Counted from the stretch's first letter, positions 44,480 to 55,863 are shown. The stretch: 64,000 bases of DNA from Conchocele bisecta (GCA_029237695.1 CM055277.1:42876242-42940241), one strand, 5' to 3'. The notes: generated by a model from the sequence alone, not told the origin. Program-made: numbers and translations.

Positions 44480-45570
44480 ATGTTGTCATGGTTTTTTCCG
44501 TTTGTTTACACATTTTTGAACGCGTGCCATTTCGTGCACGTTGAAGCTACAGTAACGAACGAGATATGTTCGNNNNNNNNNNNNNNNNNNNNNNNNNNNN
44601 NNNNNNNNNNNNNNNNNNNNNNNNNNNNNNNNNNNNNNNNNNNNNNNNNNNNNNNNNNNNNNNNNNNNNNNNNNNNNNNNNNNNNNNNNNNNNNNNNNNN
44701 NNNNNNNNNNNNNNNNNNNNNNNNNNNNNNNNNNNNNNNNNNNNNNNNNNNNNNNNNNNNNNNNNNNNNNNNNNNNNNNNNNNNNNNNNNNNNNNNNNNN
44801 NNNNNNNNNNNNNNNNNNNNNNNNNNNNNNNNNNNNNNNNNNNNNNNNNNNNNNNNNNNNNNNNNNNNNNNNNNNNNNNNNNNNNNNNNNNNNNNNNNNN
44901 NNNNNNNNNNNNNNNNNNNNNNNNNNNNNNNNNNNNNNNNNNNNNNNNNNNNNNNNNNNNNNNNNNNNNNNNNNNNNNNNNNNNNNNNNNNNNNNNNNNN
45001 NNNNNNNNNNNNNNNNNNNNNNNNNNNNNNNNNNNNNNNNNNNNNNNNNNNNNNNNNNNNNNNNNNNNNNNNAGATATGTTCGTGTTCGCGAAGGAACGG
45101 GGATCAATTTGGGCCCAAAGTTCAGACTCTATCTTGTTCGACCTTGACCATGCGGAGTGTCTAACACACCCCCAAAATTAGGCTTTTTCGAGTAATTTTC
45201 GAGCAGCAAAATTTCGCCGCGGCTGGCTGTTTTCAGCCCGTTCTCGCAATTTAAACGATAGATGCGTCTCTAATGTACACGTCCTCGCAATTTCAGGCAT
45301 GTACCTCTTGTATATCGCGAGATACAAGGTCACCAACAAGGTCACCCCAAAGGTGGCCAGGACTAAAAACGAGTGGTAGGGTAGGGTTTGTGTGGAGTCG
45401 TGAGAAACACTCCCCAATAGTGGTGCTAGCGTGCCGTTGTTTAGCGCATACGGTAGCTCTTATAATTCGCTACAAGTCTGCATAGGCACCCTCTCAAATT
45501 TCCATACGTACATAGACGATGTGATAGTTGGAACTTTTTACTCCGGGCCCTAGGCCAAAAGGGGGCCTTT
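44480..45570. repeat. Conserved block, copy 2 (interrupted by gap)
   Basis: Parallels 36361-36990 on both sides of the N run (cgtgccatttcgtgcacgtt; ccaaaattaggctttttcga; caatttcaggcatgtacc; cactccccaatagtggtg). Confidence 0.7.
44573..45072. other. Assembly gap (500 N), probably near zero length
   Basis: The eleven bases agatatgttcg occur both immediately before and immediately after the Ns. Collapsing them gives sequence collinear with the paralogous block at 36440-36475, so little or nothing seems to be missing. Confidence 0.8.
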
Positions 45571-46245
45571 TTCGGACGTCCCTATTGTGTCGTCAGACGA
45601 CACAAGTGCTGCGTGCCCCCAGGGTTTTTTCTATATCTTCCATATTAGGTCACTTACGAAGGCATGGAATAGAATTCCTGCGATAGCTTTCAACGATGAA
45701 CCCGTTGAAGGCGTTTCCGACAATAAACCTGGGGGTCACTGGAATGTTGCAAAAAATCACCAAACACCCATGTGAAATTTTTAAAAAATTTCCCTCACTA
45801 CCAGGGTTCTTCTCGGGGATGACTCCGAACGATTCCTTAGACAAAACTAGACGAGGAAATGTGTTTCCTTCGTGTCTAAGTGACATACTTTCCAAGATAT
45901 TCATATAGACACTACGTCATTGCTGCGAGTGTCGTCAAATAATGACACAAATGCTGCACGGCCCTACGTTTTTTTCTATATCTTCCAAAGTAGGTCACTT
46001 AGGAAGGAAGGGAATAGTTTTCCTGCGATACTTTTCAACGAGGAACCCGTTAAAAGTGTTTCCGACAATAACCCCGGGGGTGACTGAAATCATGCAAAAA
46101 ATCACCAAGGGTACCCAGGTGAAAATTTTAAAAATTTTGGTCACTACCAGGGTTCTTCACGGGGATGACTCCAAACGATTCCGTGTTCGAAAATAGACGA
46201 GGAAATGTATTTCCTTTCTGTCTAAGTGACATGCTTTCCAAGATA

Positions 46246-47650
46246 CAGTCAAACTTGTCTTAAGCAAGCGGCCATGGGAAAGTCCAAAATTGCTTGCTTA
46301 ACACAGGTGGGTGGTTAATGGAGGTTCATCTTGGACCGACTTATAACTTGTTCCATATAGATTTATATGTACAATTAATGTACAGTCAAACTTGTCTTAA
46401 GTTCATATGTACATCATGATATACAGTGTTTACTTTAATTTCGAATACTCATTGATCTAAGCGGCACCTATGTCAATTAGAAATGCCAAACACAAAATGC
46501 GTCTTTGTGTAAAAAAAAAAAAAAATCAAAAAGAAGAGAAGTTTAATAATTTGATGGGTCAATCGCGTGTTTGTTGTTACAAGATGTACCAGTTCGTCCG
46601 AAAATCACCAGTTTGTCTGGCGTATGTAGTTAGGCAACGGCCCACGGTCAGCATAGCTCGGCTTATAACAGCAGTCCCCATGCCACGCTCGCTATAACTT
46701 GCACATTATGATGCATGCAAATTTTGCAAATTAATCCGTTTAAATTCCCTTAAAATATCATTTATGAACTTGGATGTGCATAAATTCTGTATATTTAGTT
46801 AATACCAAACTGAATTATCATAAAAATCGGGTTACGTTAACATCGATTGGAAAAAGTCGCAAAAGGACGAAACTACGTAGGTACGAAATCGCCGAAATTG
46901 TCCGTGATATTTACAGACTTTTTCATGTTTTCTGACAATACAGTTAGCCATATTTGGTTGAAATAAACGCGTGTTTGCATGTGTTTGTTTGTCTGGTTGA
47001 GAGTATTCGGAGGGGAGTTAACTATAGACGGGTTCATGATCAATCGCTGATAGATATATTGCCGACGTCTTTCGCCACAGTAACCTGTCAATCATGCCAC
47101 TAAGGGCTGCCTTTACTTACCAGCGATTGGCTGTACTGTATAAATAACTCGGCCACGAGAATAACACGTGTTTTGAACTGACAATTATAGTAGCCAGAAG
47201 CAATGTTTGGCTAGGGGAATTATTGAAACTATCGACCCTTGACTTTTATTGTCACAGCGGGTAGGCATGATTTTAGTGAATCGCGTAATGATGTGATGAA
47301 AATTTGGTCAAACAATCGGGTGTCATAAAACAAATTGAAATGGTATTGTAAACAGTTTAGCAGGCCTGCAATTAGCGAGATTTAGGTCACTGGGTGGGAA
47401 ATGGGGATTATCTGAACGAATTTGGTCTGAGCTTTTTTTTTAGAATTTCCGATATTTTGCCGAGATAATGGCCTGCTAAAACGAGGATTTCGAGGTAAAA
47501 TGGACGATTTTGCCTGTCCGTTGGCCGCGTTAGACAGGTTCACGCTTAATACAGGTGCATTTTAGAGTAATTTTCATTGGGGGGAAATAAAATGGCCGCT
47601 TAACGGAGGGAGACGCTTAATACAGGTGGCCGTAAGTACAGGTGCGACTG
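46246..47650. mobile_element. 1405-bp TA-flanked element in satellite
   Basis: Begins CAGTCAAACTTGTCTTAAG and ends ...GTACAGGTGCGACTG; the tips are imperfect inverted repeats (CAGTC-x-x-AC-TTGT type). TA flanks both sides (46244-46245, 47651-47652). Other satellite units read ccaagatatttcaatag, the uninterrupted site. An internal copy of the tip lies at 46381-46405. Inner phrases agcggcca and ggccgcttaa are inverted. No transposase frame is present, so it is non-autonomous, of Tc1/mariner type by its TA target. Confidence 0.7.
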
Positions 47651-48700
47651 TATTTCAATAGATATGACCACATTGCTGCGCGGGTCGTCAAATAATGACA
47701 CATGCTGCACTGCATGTTATATTTGCTGCGAGGGTCGTCATAACGACCCAAATGCTGGGTACACCCAGGTGAAAATTTGCATAGTTTCGGTCACTACCAG
47801 GGTTCTTCACGGGGACGACTCAAAACGATTCCTTAGAGAAAACTAGACTAGGAAATTTATTTCCTTCGTGTCTAAGTGACATACTTCCCGAGATATTTCC
47901 ATAGACAATAACTAATTGCTGCGCGTGTCGTCAAATGACGACATAAATGCAGCGCGTCAAATGTGCTGCTCGGGTCGTCAGATAACGACACAAATGCTAT
48001 GCGGCCCTAGGGTTTTTTCTACGCTGTCCGGCCCTAGGGTTTTTTCTACATCTTCCAAAGTAGGTCACTTACCAAGGCAGGGAATATTTTCCTGGGCTAG
48101 TTTTCAAACGTGTTTCCGACAATAACCCCGGGTCACTGAAATATTGCAAAAAATCACCAAGGGGTATTTCTTCTCGGGGATGACTCGGAACGATTCCTTA
48201 GACGAAACGCCACTAGGAAATGTATTTCCTTCGTGTCTAAGTGACATACTTCTCAAGATATTGCGATAGACAATAACTAATTGCTGCACGTGTAAATGCT
48301 GCGCGGCCCTAGGGTTTTTCTATATCTTCGATAGTAGGTCACTTAGGAAGGAATGGAATAGATTTCTTGCGATACTTTTTGACGAGGAACACGTTAAACG
48401 TGTTTCCGACAATAACCCCGGGGGTCACTGAAATCTTGCAAAAAATCACCAAGGGGGTGTATACCCAGGTGAAAATTTGCATAGTTTCGGTCACTACCAG
48501 GGTTATTCACGGGGATGACTCCAAACGATTCCTTAGAGAAAACTAGACAAGAAATGTATTTCCTTCGTGTCTAAGTCACATACTTTCCAAGATATTTCAA
48601 TAGACATGACCACATTGCTAACGACCCAAATGCTGTACTTCATATTTGCTGCGGGGGTCGTCATATAACGACCTAAATGCTGCACGGCCCTAGTGTTTTT

Positions 48701-49904
48701 AGCTCACCTGAGCAAAGCTCATGTGAGATATTGTTACCGCAATGTGTCCGTCGTCCGTCGTCGTCCGTCGTCGTTCATGAACATTTTCAAACGTCTTCTC
48801 CTCGGTAACCATTGGGCCTATAGTCACCATAGTCCTTAGGTAGGGGGATTACAAACTTGTTAAAATTACGTCATTTCTTATTCCAAGATGGCCGCCGTGT
48901 AAAAATAGCACAAATTCTTCAAAAATCATCTTCTCAAGAACCGCCAACCGAATTTCGACAAAACTTGGTAGGAATGATCGATGTACAAAGCTCTTTCAGA
49001 GTTGTTTAAATGGTGACCCCGGGGTCAAAAATGGGCGTGGCCCGTGGGGTCAAATTGGGGTCAAATTTTATTTTTGACCGAATATGGTCATGTCATGTAT
49101 CAAATCGAAGGTATCAACGAGGCGATCACTCTGGTGCATTATTTGTCGAAATCGGATGGTTATGTCATCGAAGATGGCCCACGAAAGGTCAAAAGGTTGT
49201 TCTTTTATTAGAGATTTCAAAATTCTTCTTCACATGAACCGCTTGGCCCATGGTGGCCAAACTTCACAGTTATGTTCCATGGGTGAAGTCTTTTCAGATT
49301 GTTAAAATGGAGGTCGTCGCTAATCCAAGATGGCCGCCGTCTAAAAATGGTACAAATTCTTAAAAAATCTTCTTCTCATGAACCGCCAACCGGATTTCGA
49401 TGAAACTTGGTAGGAATGATCGATGTACAATGCTCTTTCAAAGTTGTTAAAATGATGACCCCGGGGTCAAAAATGGGCGTGGCCAGTGGGGTCAAAAATG
49501 GGCGTGGCTCGTGTGGTCAAATGTTATTTTTTACCATATATGCTCGTGTCATATATCAAATTGAAGGTATCAATGAGGCGATTGCTCTGGTGCAATATTT
49601 GTCGGAATCGGATGATTATGTCATCCATGATCGCTGCCAAAAGGTCCATTTATTCGAGATTTTGAACGTCTTTTTCTCAGGAACCACATGGCCGATGCTG
49701 GCTAAACTTCATAGTAAGTCAAGATCCTTGGGTGAAGCATTTTCAGATTTGGTAAAATGAGAGAGAGTCATCACTTAATCCAAGATGACCGCCATCTAAA
49801 AATAGCACAAATTTTTTAAAACACATATGAACTCAATGTCACATTCTCCTCCTGCGTTCATGGAGTCAGGTGAGCAAATTAGGGCCATCATGGCCCTCTT
49901 GTTT
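48701..49904. mobile_element. Helentron-like non-autonomous element, copy 2
   Basis: Same ends as 32530-34280: agctcacctgagcaaagctc palindrome at the left, agggccatcatggccct hairpin (49881-49897) plus cttgttt at the right. It splits the satellite phrase gtttttctatatctt between Ts without duplication. Shorter than copy 1 because it has fewer core units. No coding capacity. Confidence 0.75.
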
Positions 49905-50235
49905 CTATATCTTCCATAGTAGGTCACTTAGGAAGGCAGGGAATAGTTTTCCTGTGCTAGTTTTCAAAGAGGAACGCGTTAAACGGGTTTCCGACAATAA
50001 CCCCGGGGTTGACTGAAATTGTGCAAAAAATCACCAAGGGTCACTTTCGGTCACTATCAGGGTTCTTCACGGCGATGACTCCAAACGATTCCTCGGCCAA
50101 AACTAGAGGAAATCTATTTCCTTTGTGTCTTAAGTGACATACTTACCAAGATGTTTCGATACACATGACCACATTGCTGTGAGGGTCGTCGGATGACGAC
50201 TCAAGTGCTGCACGACCATAGGGTTTTTCCATATC

Positions 50236-50645
50236 CGGATCTGGATCTACACTGGTCGCTTAACCCATAAGCAACACATTTGTGAGAACAAAAAAATTTG
50301 TCTGGCACTGACAAGAACACCCTCTGGAAGAGTACATTTACACGAATTTCTGTAAAGGCCAATTAGAAGTTTGTGTACGTGTACCTTTGATACTTCCTAG
50401 GGGGCACTCCAGTACTGCCCTCTCTGACGCGTCAAGTCTACCAGACTGTGAGAGGGTCCCCCTAGCCCAAAAAAAACAAAAGGTTCACCCCAAACCCAAA
50501 CGTGCCCCCTAACCCAATACGCAATCGCTTATCACTGAGTTCTGCATAAAAAAAAGGTGCGTAATCGCTTATCACTTGAAAGTTCTGAATAAAAAAAAGG
50601 TGCGTAATCGCTTATCACTTGAAAGTTCTGAATAAAAAAGAAAAA
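50236..50645. repeat. 3' flank of recombinase copy B with ~49-bp repeats
   Basis: Collinear with 38531-39020, including the junction with the satellite at the same phrase (gggttttt(c)catatcc), gagggtccccctaaccc-type text and three ggtgcgtaatcgcttatcac repeats. Confidence 0.75.
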
Positions 50646-50649
50646 CGCG

Positions 50650-53268
50650 CAATCCGGGCACACCCCGCGATCACTCACTTCGGCAGCGTCTTCGCAATAG
50701 TCCATATCCTGTCGCGAACTTGCTGGTCCGAGAATCTGTCCAGTTCGCGAAGTTGCGGGTGTGCCCGGATAGCCGACAGCCTCGCCTTCATCTCTCTACG
50801 ACGCAGCAGCTCCGGATCTCGGCGGAGTATATGTCTCTAATAAGTCCTTCCGCATCGCCGATCTTCTGTCGTGCTGCTGCTGTGGCTGCCGGTGGTGGTG
50901 GTGGTGTTGTCGCTGCTGCCGGTGGTGGTGGTGGTGGTCTTGCTACCGGTGGCGCTGGTCAAGCGGCTCTTCTTGACGCTCGTCGTGGCGACCTCCTCCG
51001 ATTTCCTCTTCACCCCTGTGCGGCTCTTCCTCCACTCACTGGCCTCCATAGCCTCAGCCTCCTGGGTCAGCAGCGCCCAGTCCTCCAACATCAAGCCCAT
51101 GGTGGGATCTTCGAGCTCCGAATCGCTACCCACAACATCGATGTCGGACACTTCCTCTTTACCTTCCTCGTCCTTGTCGTCGGCCATCTCCCACAGGTTG
51201 TGCACCTTCTTCATGGGGATGTTGCTCGCTGAGGCTATGGAGCGCAGGACTTCATCCTCTTCAAATTCTTCCTCATCGGAGGTGGTCGCCGCGGCCCTGC
51301 TGACTGTGGCTGTAGGCGCATGCTTCTCAACTATCTTGCGGTGGGTGGCGAGGGTGCGCGAGAACGTCTCGACCGTCTGCTTGGACTTTGCCGGCAGTGG
51401 AGCGTGAATGCTTCATCAGCTTGGACAGAGGCTCGACAATGGTGTCGTCCTCTGCCCGGATGTCCGTGACTATGCCCATCCGGTTGTGGGTAGCGGTGAA
51501 GGCGCCGAACTTCGACTCGGCGCCGGACTTCCTCCACGTGTCCCGGATGAGCCGGCTCGCCCCAGATGAATTGTCCACATAGTTGCCTCCAGATCGGGTC
51601 CTAAATATGTAGACGTCTTTTTTCGGACCGCACGTGGCGTCGATGTACGTCATCAGTGCTTCGTATACGTCCAGCATCACCGGAACTACGGCGCCACCCC
51701 ACCGCTTGGAAGTCTTGTGTCTCGCCACTCCTATACACCTGTCGGAGGCCCGCTCAAGTACGGCCTTCCGCACCTGGCTGGTCAGCATGTTGCTGAAAGA
51801 ACTGATGCTCTGCGCCGAGTACAGGCACATCAGAAGTATCAGCACACCCCGGATCTCAATCAGGAAGTCGGTGCTCTGCAGCGGCCGCTTCAGCATATCC
51901 AGCATATGGCGGACATACTCGCACGAGGTGAAGTAATCCCGAGCGTCCGGCTTCACCGCAGACTGGAGTAGGTCCTGCTGGTGCTCGCTCCTCCGTTGGG
52001 TGATCGGCACAGACAGTCCCGTTAGGCAGGTGTCGATGGTGTAAATGCACCCGCTGGAGTTCTGCAGGTCCAATCCCTCTGCGACGGCGTACTTAACGAA
52101 GACACGCAGGGATAGCAAGTACACCTTCAGGGTGTTCTGGTTTGTCGTCGGGTACTTCTCGTCGTAGTACGAAGAAATGAGGGCACCCTTGAAGGCCGAA
52201 CGCAAGGTCGACTTGCCCGTCGACTCCCAGTAGAGATGAATCTGGTTCGCGTACTGCTTCGCCTGCCTCTCCGTGATCGATCCGCCCGACGGGTCTGGCA
52301 GTGCACGTAGAAATTCTGAATCTCATCCCAGAGAGGTACCCTCACCCTCTGCGAGTCGTGAGTCCAGCCGCGGAACGTCTGTGTCCTCTGTAACTTCATC
52401 CCTATCTGCCGTCATAGCATCGCTCAACGTGGCTCGCTGACCTACGCTCCCATCCTGTGGGGCCTCCGCCCTACCCTCACCCTCTGGAAGTCGTGAGTCC
52501 AGCCGCGGAATGTCTGTGTCCTCTAACTTCATCCGTATCTGCCGTCATAGCATCGCTCAACGTGGCTCGCTGACCTATGCTCCCATCCTGTGGGGCCTCC
52601 GCCCCACCCTCACCCTCTGGGAGTCATGAGTCCAGCCGCGGAACGTCTGTGTCCTCTGTAACTTCATCCCTATCTGCCGTCATATCATCGCTCAACGTGG
52701 CTCGCTGACCTACGCTCCCATCCTGTGGGTCCTTTGCCCCACCATCACCCTCTGGGAGTCGTGAGTCCAGACACGGAACGTCTGTGTCCTCTGTAACTTC
52801 ATCCCTATCTGCCGTCATAGCATCGCTCAACGTGGCTTGCTGACCTACGCTCCCATCCTGTGGGGCCTCCGCCCAACTCTCACCCTCTGGGAGTCGTGAG
52901 TCCATCCGAACGTCTGTGTCCCCATCTTCCTGCTCTGCATCTGGCTCAGACACACTAACCTGGAGTGCAGTCTCTGCCTCCGGCTCCAGGGTCCCTCGGG
53001 CCTCGGCTCCCTCGGGCTCTGCCTGCTGAAACAAGAAGAAGTGTCTAAGCGGTCTTAATTTTCTTTGGTACAGACCTTTTTTCCCAGTCAATTGCACCAA
53101 GAATGAAGGTTTTAAATGTGAATAATACACACCTGGAGTGCAGTCTCCATTCGGCTCAGGGTTATGGTTATTAGTGTCCGCTCTGCCTCTGGCTCCGGCT
53201 CCGGCTTCGGCTCAGGCTCAGGCTCAGTCAGGGTCCCTCGGGCCTCGGCTCCCTCGGGCTCTGCCTAC
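50650..53268 (-). pseudogene. Tyrosine recombinase gene, copy B (catalytically dead)
   Basis: Collinear with copy A from exon 2 (about 53132-53268, donor GTGTGTATTATT as in copy A) and exon 3 (from 53025, QAEPEGAEARGTLEPEAET). The catalytic part is open from about 52205 (TTNQNTLKVYLLSLRVFVKY) to 51395. Differences: the zinc fingers and coiled coil are missing, replaced by 45-residue repeats; LYSAQSISSFSN has Ser for the candidate catalytic Arg (51807-51809, CGC to AGC type); a 20-base deletion at 51392/51393 removes the two Tyr codons and shifts the frame after LMKHSRSTAGK. There is also a TGA at 52624-52626 (CGA to TGA) and frameshifts near 52525, 52350 and 52300. The acidic C-terminal stretch persists at 50837-51214 in another frame. 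Exon 1 was not found. Confidence 0.7.
52310..52925 (-). repeat. 135-bp (45-residue) repeats in copy B
   Basis: Units encoding DSRLPEGxGGAxDPQDGSVG, Q(R/Q)ATLSDxMTADRDEVTE and DTDVPRL recur at about 135-base spacing (gtgtcctctgtaactt at 52381, 52516, 52648, 52783). Copy A has a single related segment (ARLPEGDGG to PQDGSV), so the array arose in copy B after the two separated. Confidence 0.85.
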
Positions 53269-53891
53269 TGAAGTGTATAAGCGGTCTTTCACACAAGAGC
53301 GAATTTAATTTTCTTTGGTACCGGTAAGGATGAATCCTGATTGTTAAATTACCCATCGCATGCTCGCACCTGCCACCCACCGACGGACTGACTGATTGAA
53401 TTAGTTTTACGTATGGACAGACAGACACACAGAACATCTATGCTACGAAGGATTCCCGCGACTTTTGCAAGTTTATACCCCGATAAATTCCACAAAAAGG
53501 CCATTCATTCCTATATTGGAATCATAATAAACAGGTTCTTTTGTTTCATAATTCGGATTTATTACAAATACTAGTATTCAACAAAATTTTGTTGAAGCGA
53601 TGGCTTCTATACAGATTTCAATTCTGCCTCCATCTTGTTTGCTTCAGTTGACTGACCAATCAGATGGCAAACTGAGAGGTCACATACAAAGGTCAGAAAA
53701 TAAAAGCACTTGCTTGAAATGTCAGCTGAACACCAGCCATAGAAGTCAAGTTTATTATGTTACTTTGTGGTATATTCAGTCACTAGCGAATATAGACGAC
53801 ATTTATTCGCCCTCCACCCCCTTTATTAAGGCACTTTAAAACACTGGTTGTAATAGACATTATATAAGGAAATTAAGTAGTAGAAATGTAA

Positions 53892-54064
53892 TAAATAGGA
53901 TAATCCATCACACAGCATTGAATGGTGTGAAATAATAGACTTATTTTTGTCAGTAATGAGTTCTGCGTAAAGCTACGCTCGCTTGCTGTTTACGCGGAAG
54001 CCGACAAACACTCGTGCATTATTTCACGCTATTCAATGCTGTGTTATTGATTATCCTCTATATA
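53892..54064. mobile_element. Foldback MITE
   Basis: Left arm ataggataatccatcacaca with gcattgaatggtgtgaaata is inverted at the right (tatttcacgctattcaatgc, tgtgttattgattatcctct). Arms of about 45 bases surround an 80-base centre that itself has tacgctcgcttgctg. No ORF. Confidence 0.75.
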
Positions 54065-54637
54065 TTTCACTGATAAAACCCGCTAATCCATTGCTAGTCA
54101 TAAACTAAAATGCTGTTCTGTCTTCGTCAAAAACGCTGTAGGACTTACACCTATCATGCTTACCTAGTAAGGAAATACAAAAATTGCTGAAATAGAAATA
54201 AGAAATGATTCTGAATGATGTATCCGTAAAATGGTGCAAGGAAAACAGAAATGTAGAAGAATAAACATTCCAGTTACTGCACACCACAAATTGTACAGTA
54301 TTTTACAGTATCCGTCAGTTTCTCCGTGCCTAGGAAAAAGGGCTTTTTTAAGGTAATAAAATGTTCAATAATAAGAGAAAAGTGTTTTTTCACAATACTA
54401 CCTTCAAGTAAGTCATACTTCCAATGGGAAATCAACTCTTGGCATACCAAAACATCTGTTGAAGAAACTTCTTTCAGTGGGTTTGGGGAAGAGATTAGGC
54501 CGAATTTCGGCCCAAAAAAGCACTGCCCGGTCATGCCTGTTCTCAGGAGGCTGATGATTGAAAGTTTACACAATTTGTGTCATAAATCAAACTGAAATTT
54601 GACAAACATCACCCATGTGATCACACTGGCAAGTCAC
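54065..54637. other. No gene recognised
   Basis: AT-rich, with scattered stops in all frames. May hold the 3' untranslated or intronic part of the Myb-like relic. Nothing else seen. Confidence 0.4.
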
Positions 54638-54968
54638 TCAAGTTTTTCTACCAAGTCGTACATTTTCTTTGTGGTTAAGAGCACTGATTGTTTTCACTAT
54701 CAACGCGTTCCTTCTCTTCCACAGTTCTCCATTTCTGTCTCTACTTTTCTTTGTTGCCTTATCAATAGCTTCCTTCCGTGGCACAATGCCTTTGTCTAAA
54801 TGTTTACGAAAATGTTGATTTAATTCCTCCATTTCTACTGGGGTCCACTTCTGTCGCTTCACAGGTTTTTTCGCCTTCGTTGGTGGAGAATCATCCAGCG
54901 GCGCTTCGTCATCAGAATCCAGCTGCTGGAATACTATTGCCTCATCCTCCAATATCGCATCATCTTCT
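54638..54968 (-). CDS. Last-exon relic with Myb/SANT-like domain
   Basis: After an acceptor (AG at 54969-54970) the frame reads EDDAILEDEAIVFQQLDSDD, a Lys-Pro linker (PPTKAKKPVKRQKW), then WTPVEMEELNQHFRKHL, VPRKEAIDKATKK, LWKRRNALIVKTISALNH to a stop. The W...E...HF...W...I.. spacing is that of the Myb/SANT-like C-terminal domain that follows the recombinase in invertebrate tyrosine-recombinase transposon genes; a diverged version is at 30830-31000. No other exon of such a gene is visible nearby, so it is a stranded fragment or an exon of a gene extending right. The frame itself is intact. Confidence 0.5.
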
Positions 54969-55110
54969 CTGAAAACGATGCATAACGACATGATTATCTT
55001 TGTAGAGGTAATTTTATGCAAGTCATTTTATTTTAATTTCCTTCTCCTGACTGAACTTCTTAAAAATAAAATTGGTTTTAATAAAAGAAAAGAGGGCATA
55101 ATGCATTTAA

Positions 55111-55858
55111 AGGGCCACTTGGATAGGGTTTTGTTTTATCCCGTCAACACAGTGCATATGTGTCGTGAAACACGATGCCGTGAAACATTTTTGATATCCA
55201 GTCAATACTATTTTTGTGAAACATTTTTGATATCCAGTCAATACTATTTTTGCATTTTACAGCCATTGGTAGGTGTTCACGGGATAAATAGAATAGTAGG
55301 TTAGTGCCGTGAATGGGAAAAAATATCTGGCGCGGCACAGAAACGGGATGTGCTCGGCAGAGCCTTGCCCATCCCGTTTCCTGAGCCTTGCCAGATATGT
55401 TTTTCCATTCACGGCACTAACCTACTATTCTCTATCTATATGCACATTATAGTCATTGCTAATCTGATGAAACTGGTGAAAACCGCATGTGAATATTCCA
55501 ATCGATAAAAATGTTAGATAGGCTTAAATAAATAATGAGCTTGGATTATTTTGCTATTTAAATGACCTCACAGCAAGTCCGTAAATATTTATTTATTTAT
55601 TTTAATTTTATTTTTAAAAGTCTATCTTAAATGAATTAATTAATTGATCCTGTATATGGATATACACATTTCAAACAAAACAATACAAATTTATTTACAA
55701 TAGTATTGATTTTAATGTGGAAAAAAAAAATAAGCAGAAATGAAAACTTGCAGAACTCGTGACAGAGATGGAATATTTGTATGCGGTTTTCACCAATCTT
55801 ATCAGATTATCAATGGCCGTAATGTGCATATTAAACAAAAGGCCATCCGAGTGGCCCT
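55111..55858. mobile_element. TTAA-flanked MITE with nested palindromes
   Basis: AGGGCCACTTGGAT at 55111-55124 is inverted at 55845-55858 (ATCCGAGTGGCCCT, one mismatch) and TTAA flanks both ends (55107-55110, 55859-55862). TTAA targets are used by piggyBac and Kolobok transposons. Inside are a foldback at 55288-55433 and a wider inverted pair (about 55447-55500 with 55765-55835). A 47-base direct repeat (gtgaaacatttttgatatcc) lies at 55175-55255. No coding capacity. Confidence 0.75.
55288..55433. repeat. Foldback inside the TTAA element
   Basis: gaatagtaggttagtgccgt with gaatgggaaaaaatatctgg is inverted at 55388-55433 (ccagatatgtttttccattc, acggcactaacctactattc). Arms of about 43 bases around a centre containing cgggatgtgctc and gcccatcccgt, which also pairs. 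Confidence 0.8.
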
Positions 55859-55863
55859 TTAAG

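Larger units (their letters stand above)
45571..50235. repeat. 300-400-bp satellite array, segment 3 (with two insertions)
   Basis: Diverged variant of the satellite (gacacaaatgctgc instead of gacccaaacgctac) at 45580-46245, 47651-48700 and 49905-50235. It is split by a TA-flanked element (46246-47650) and a Helentron-like element (48701-49904). The C-to-T type differences suggest CpG decay of an older segment. Confidence 0.8.
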
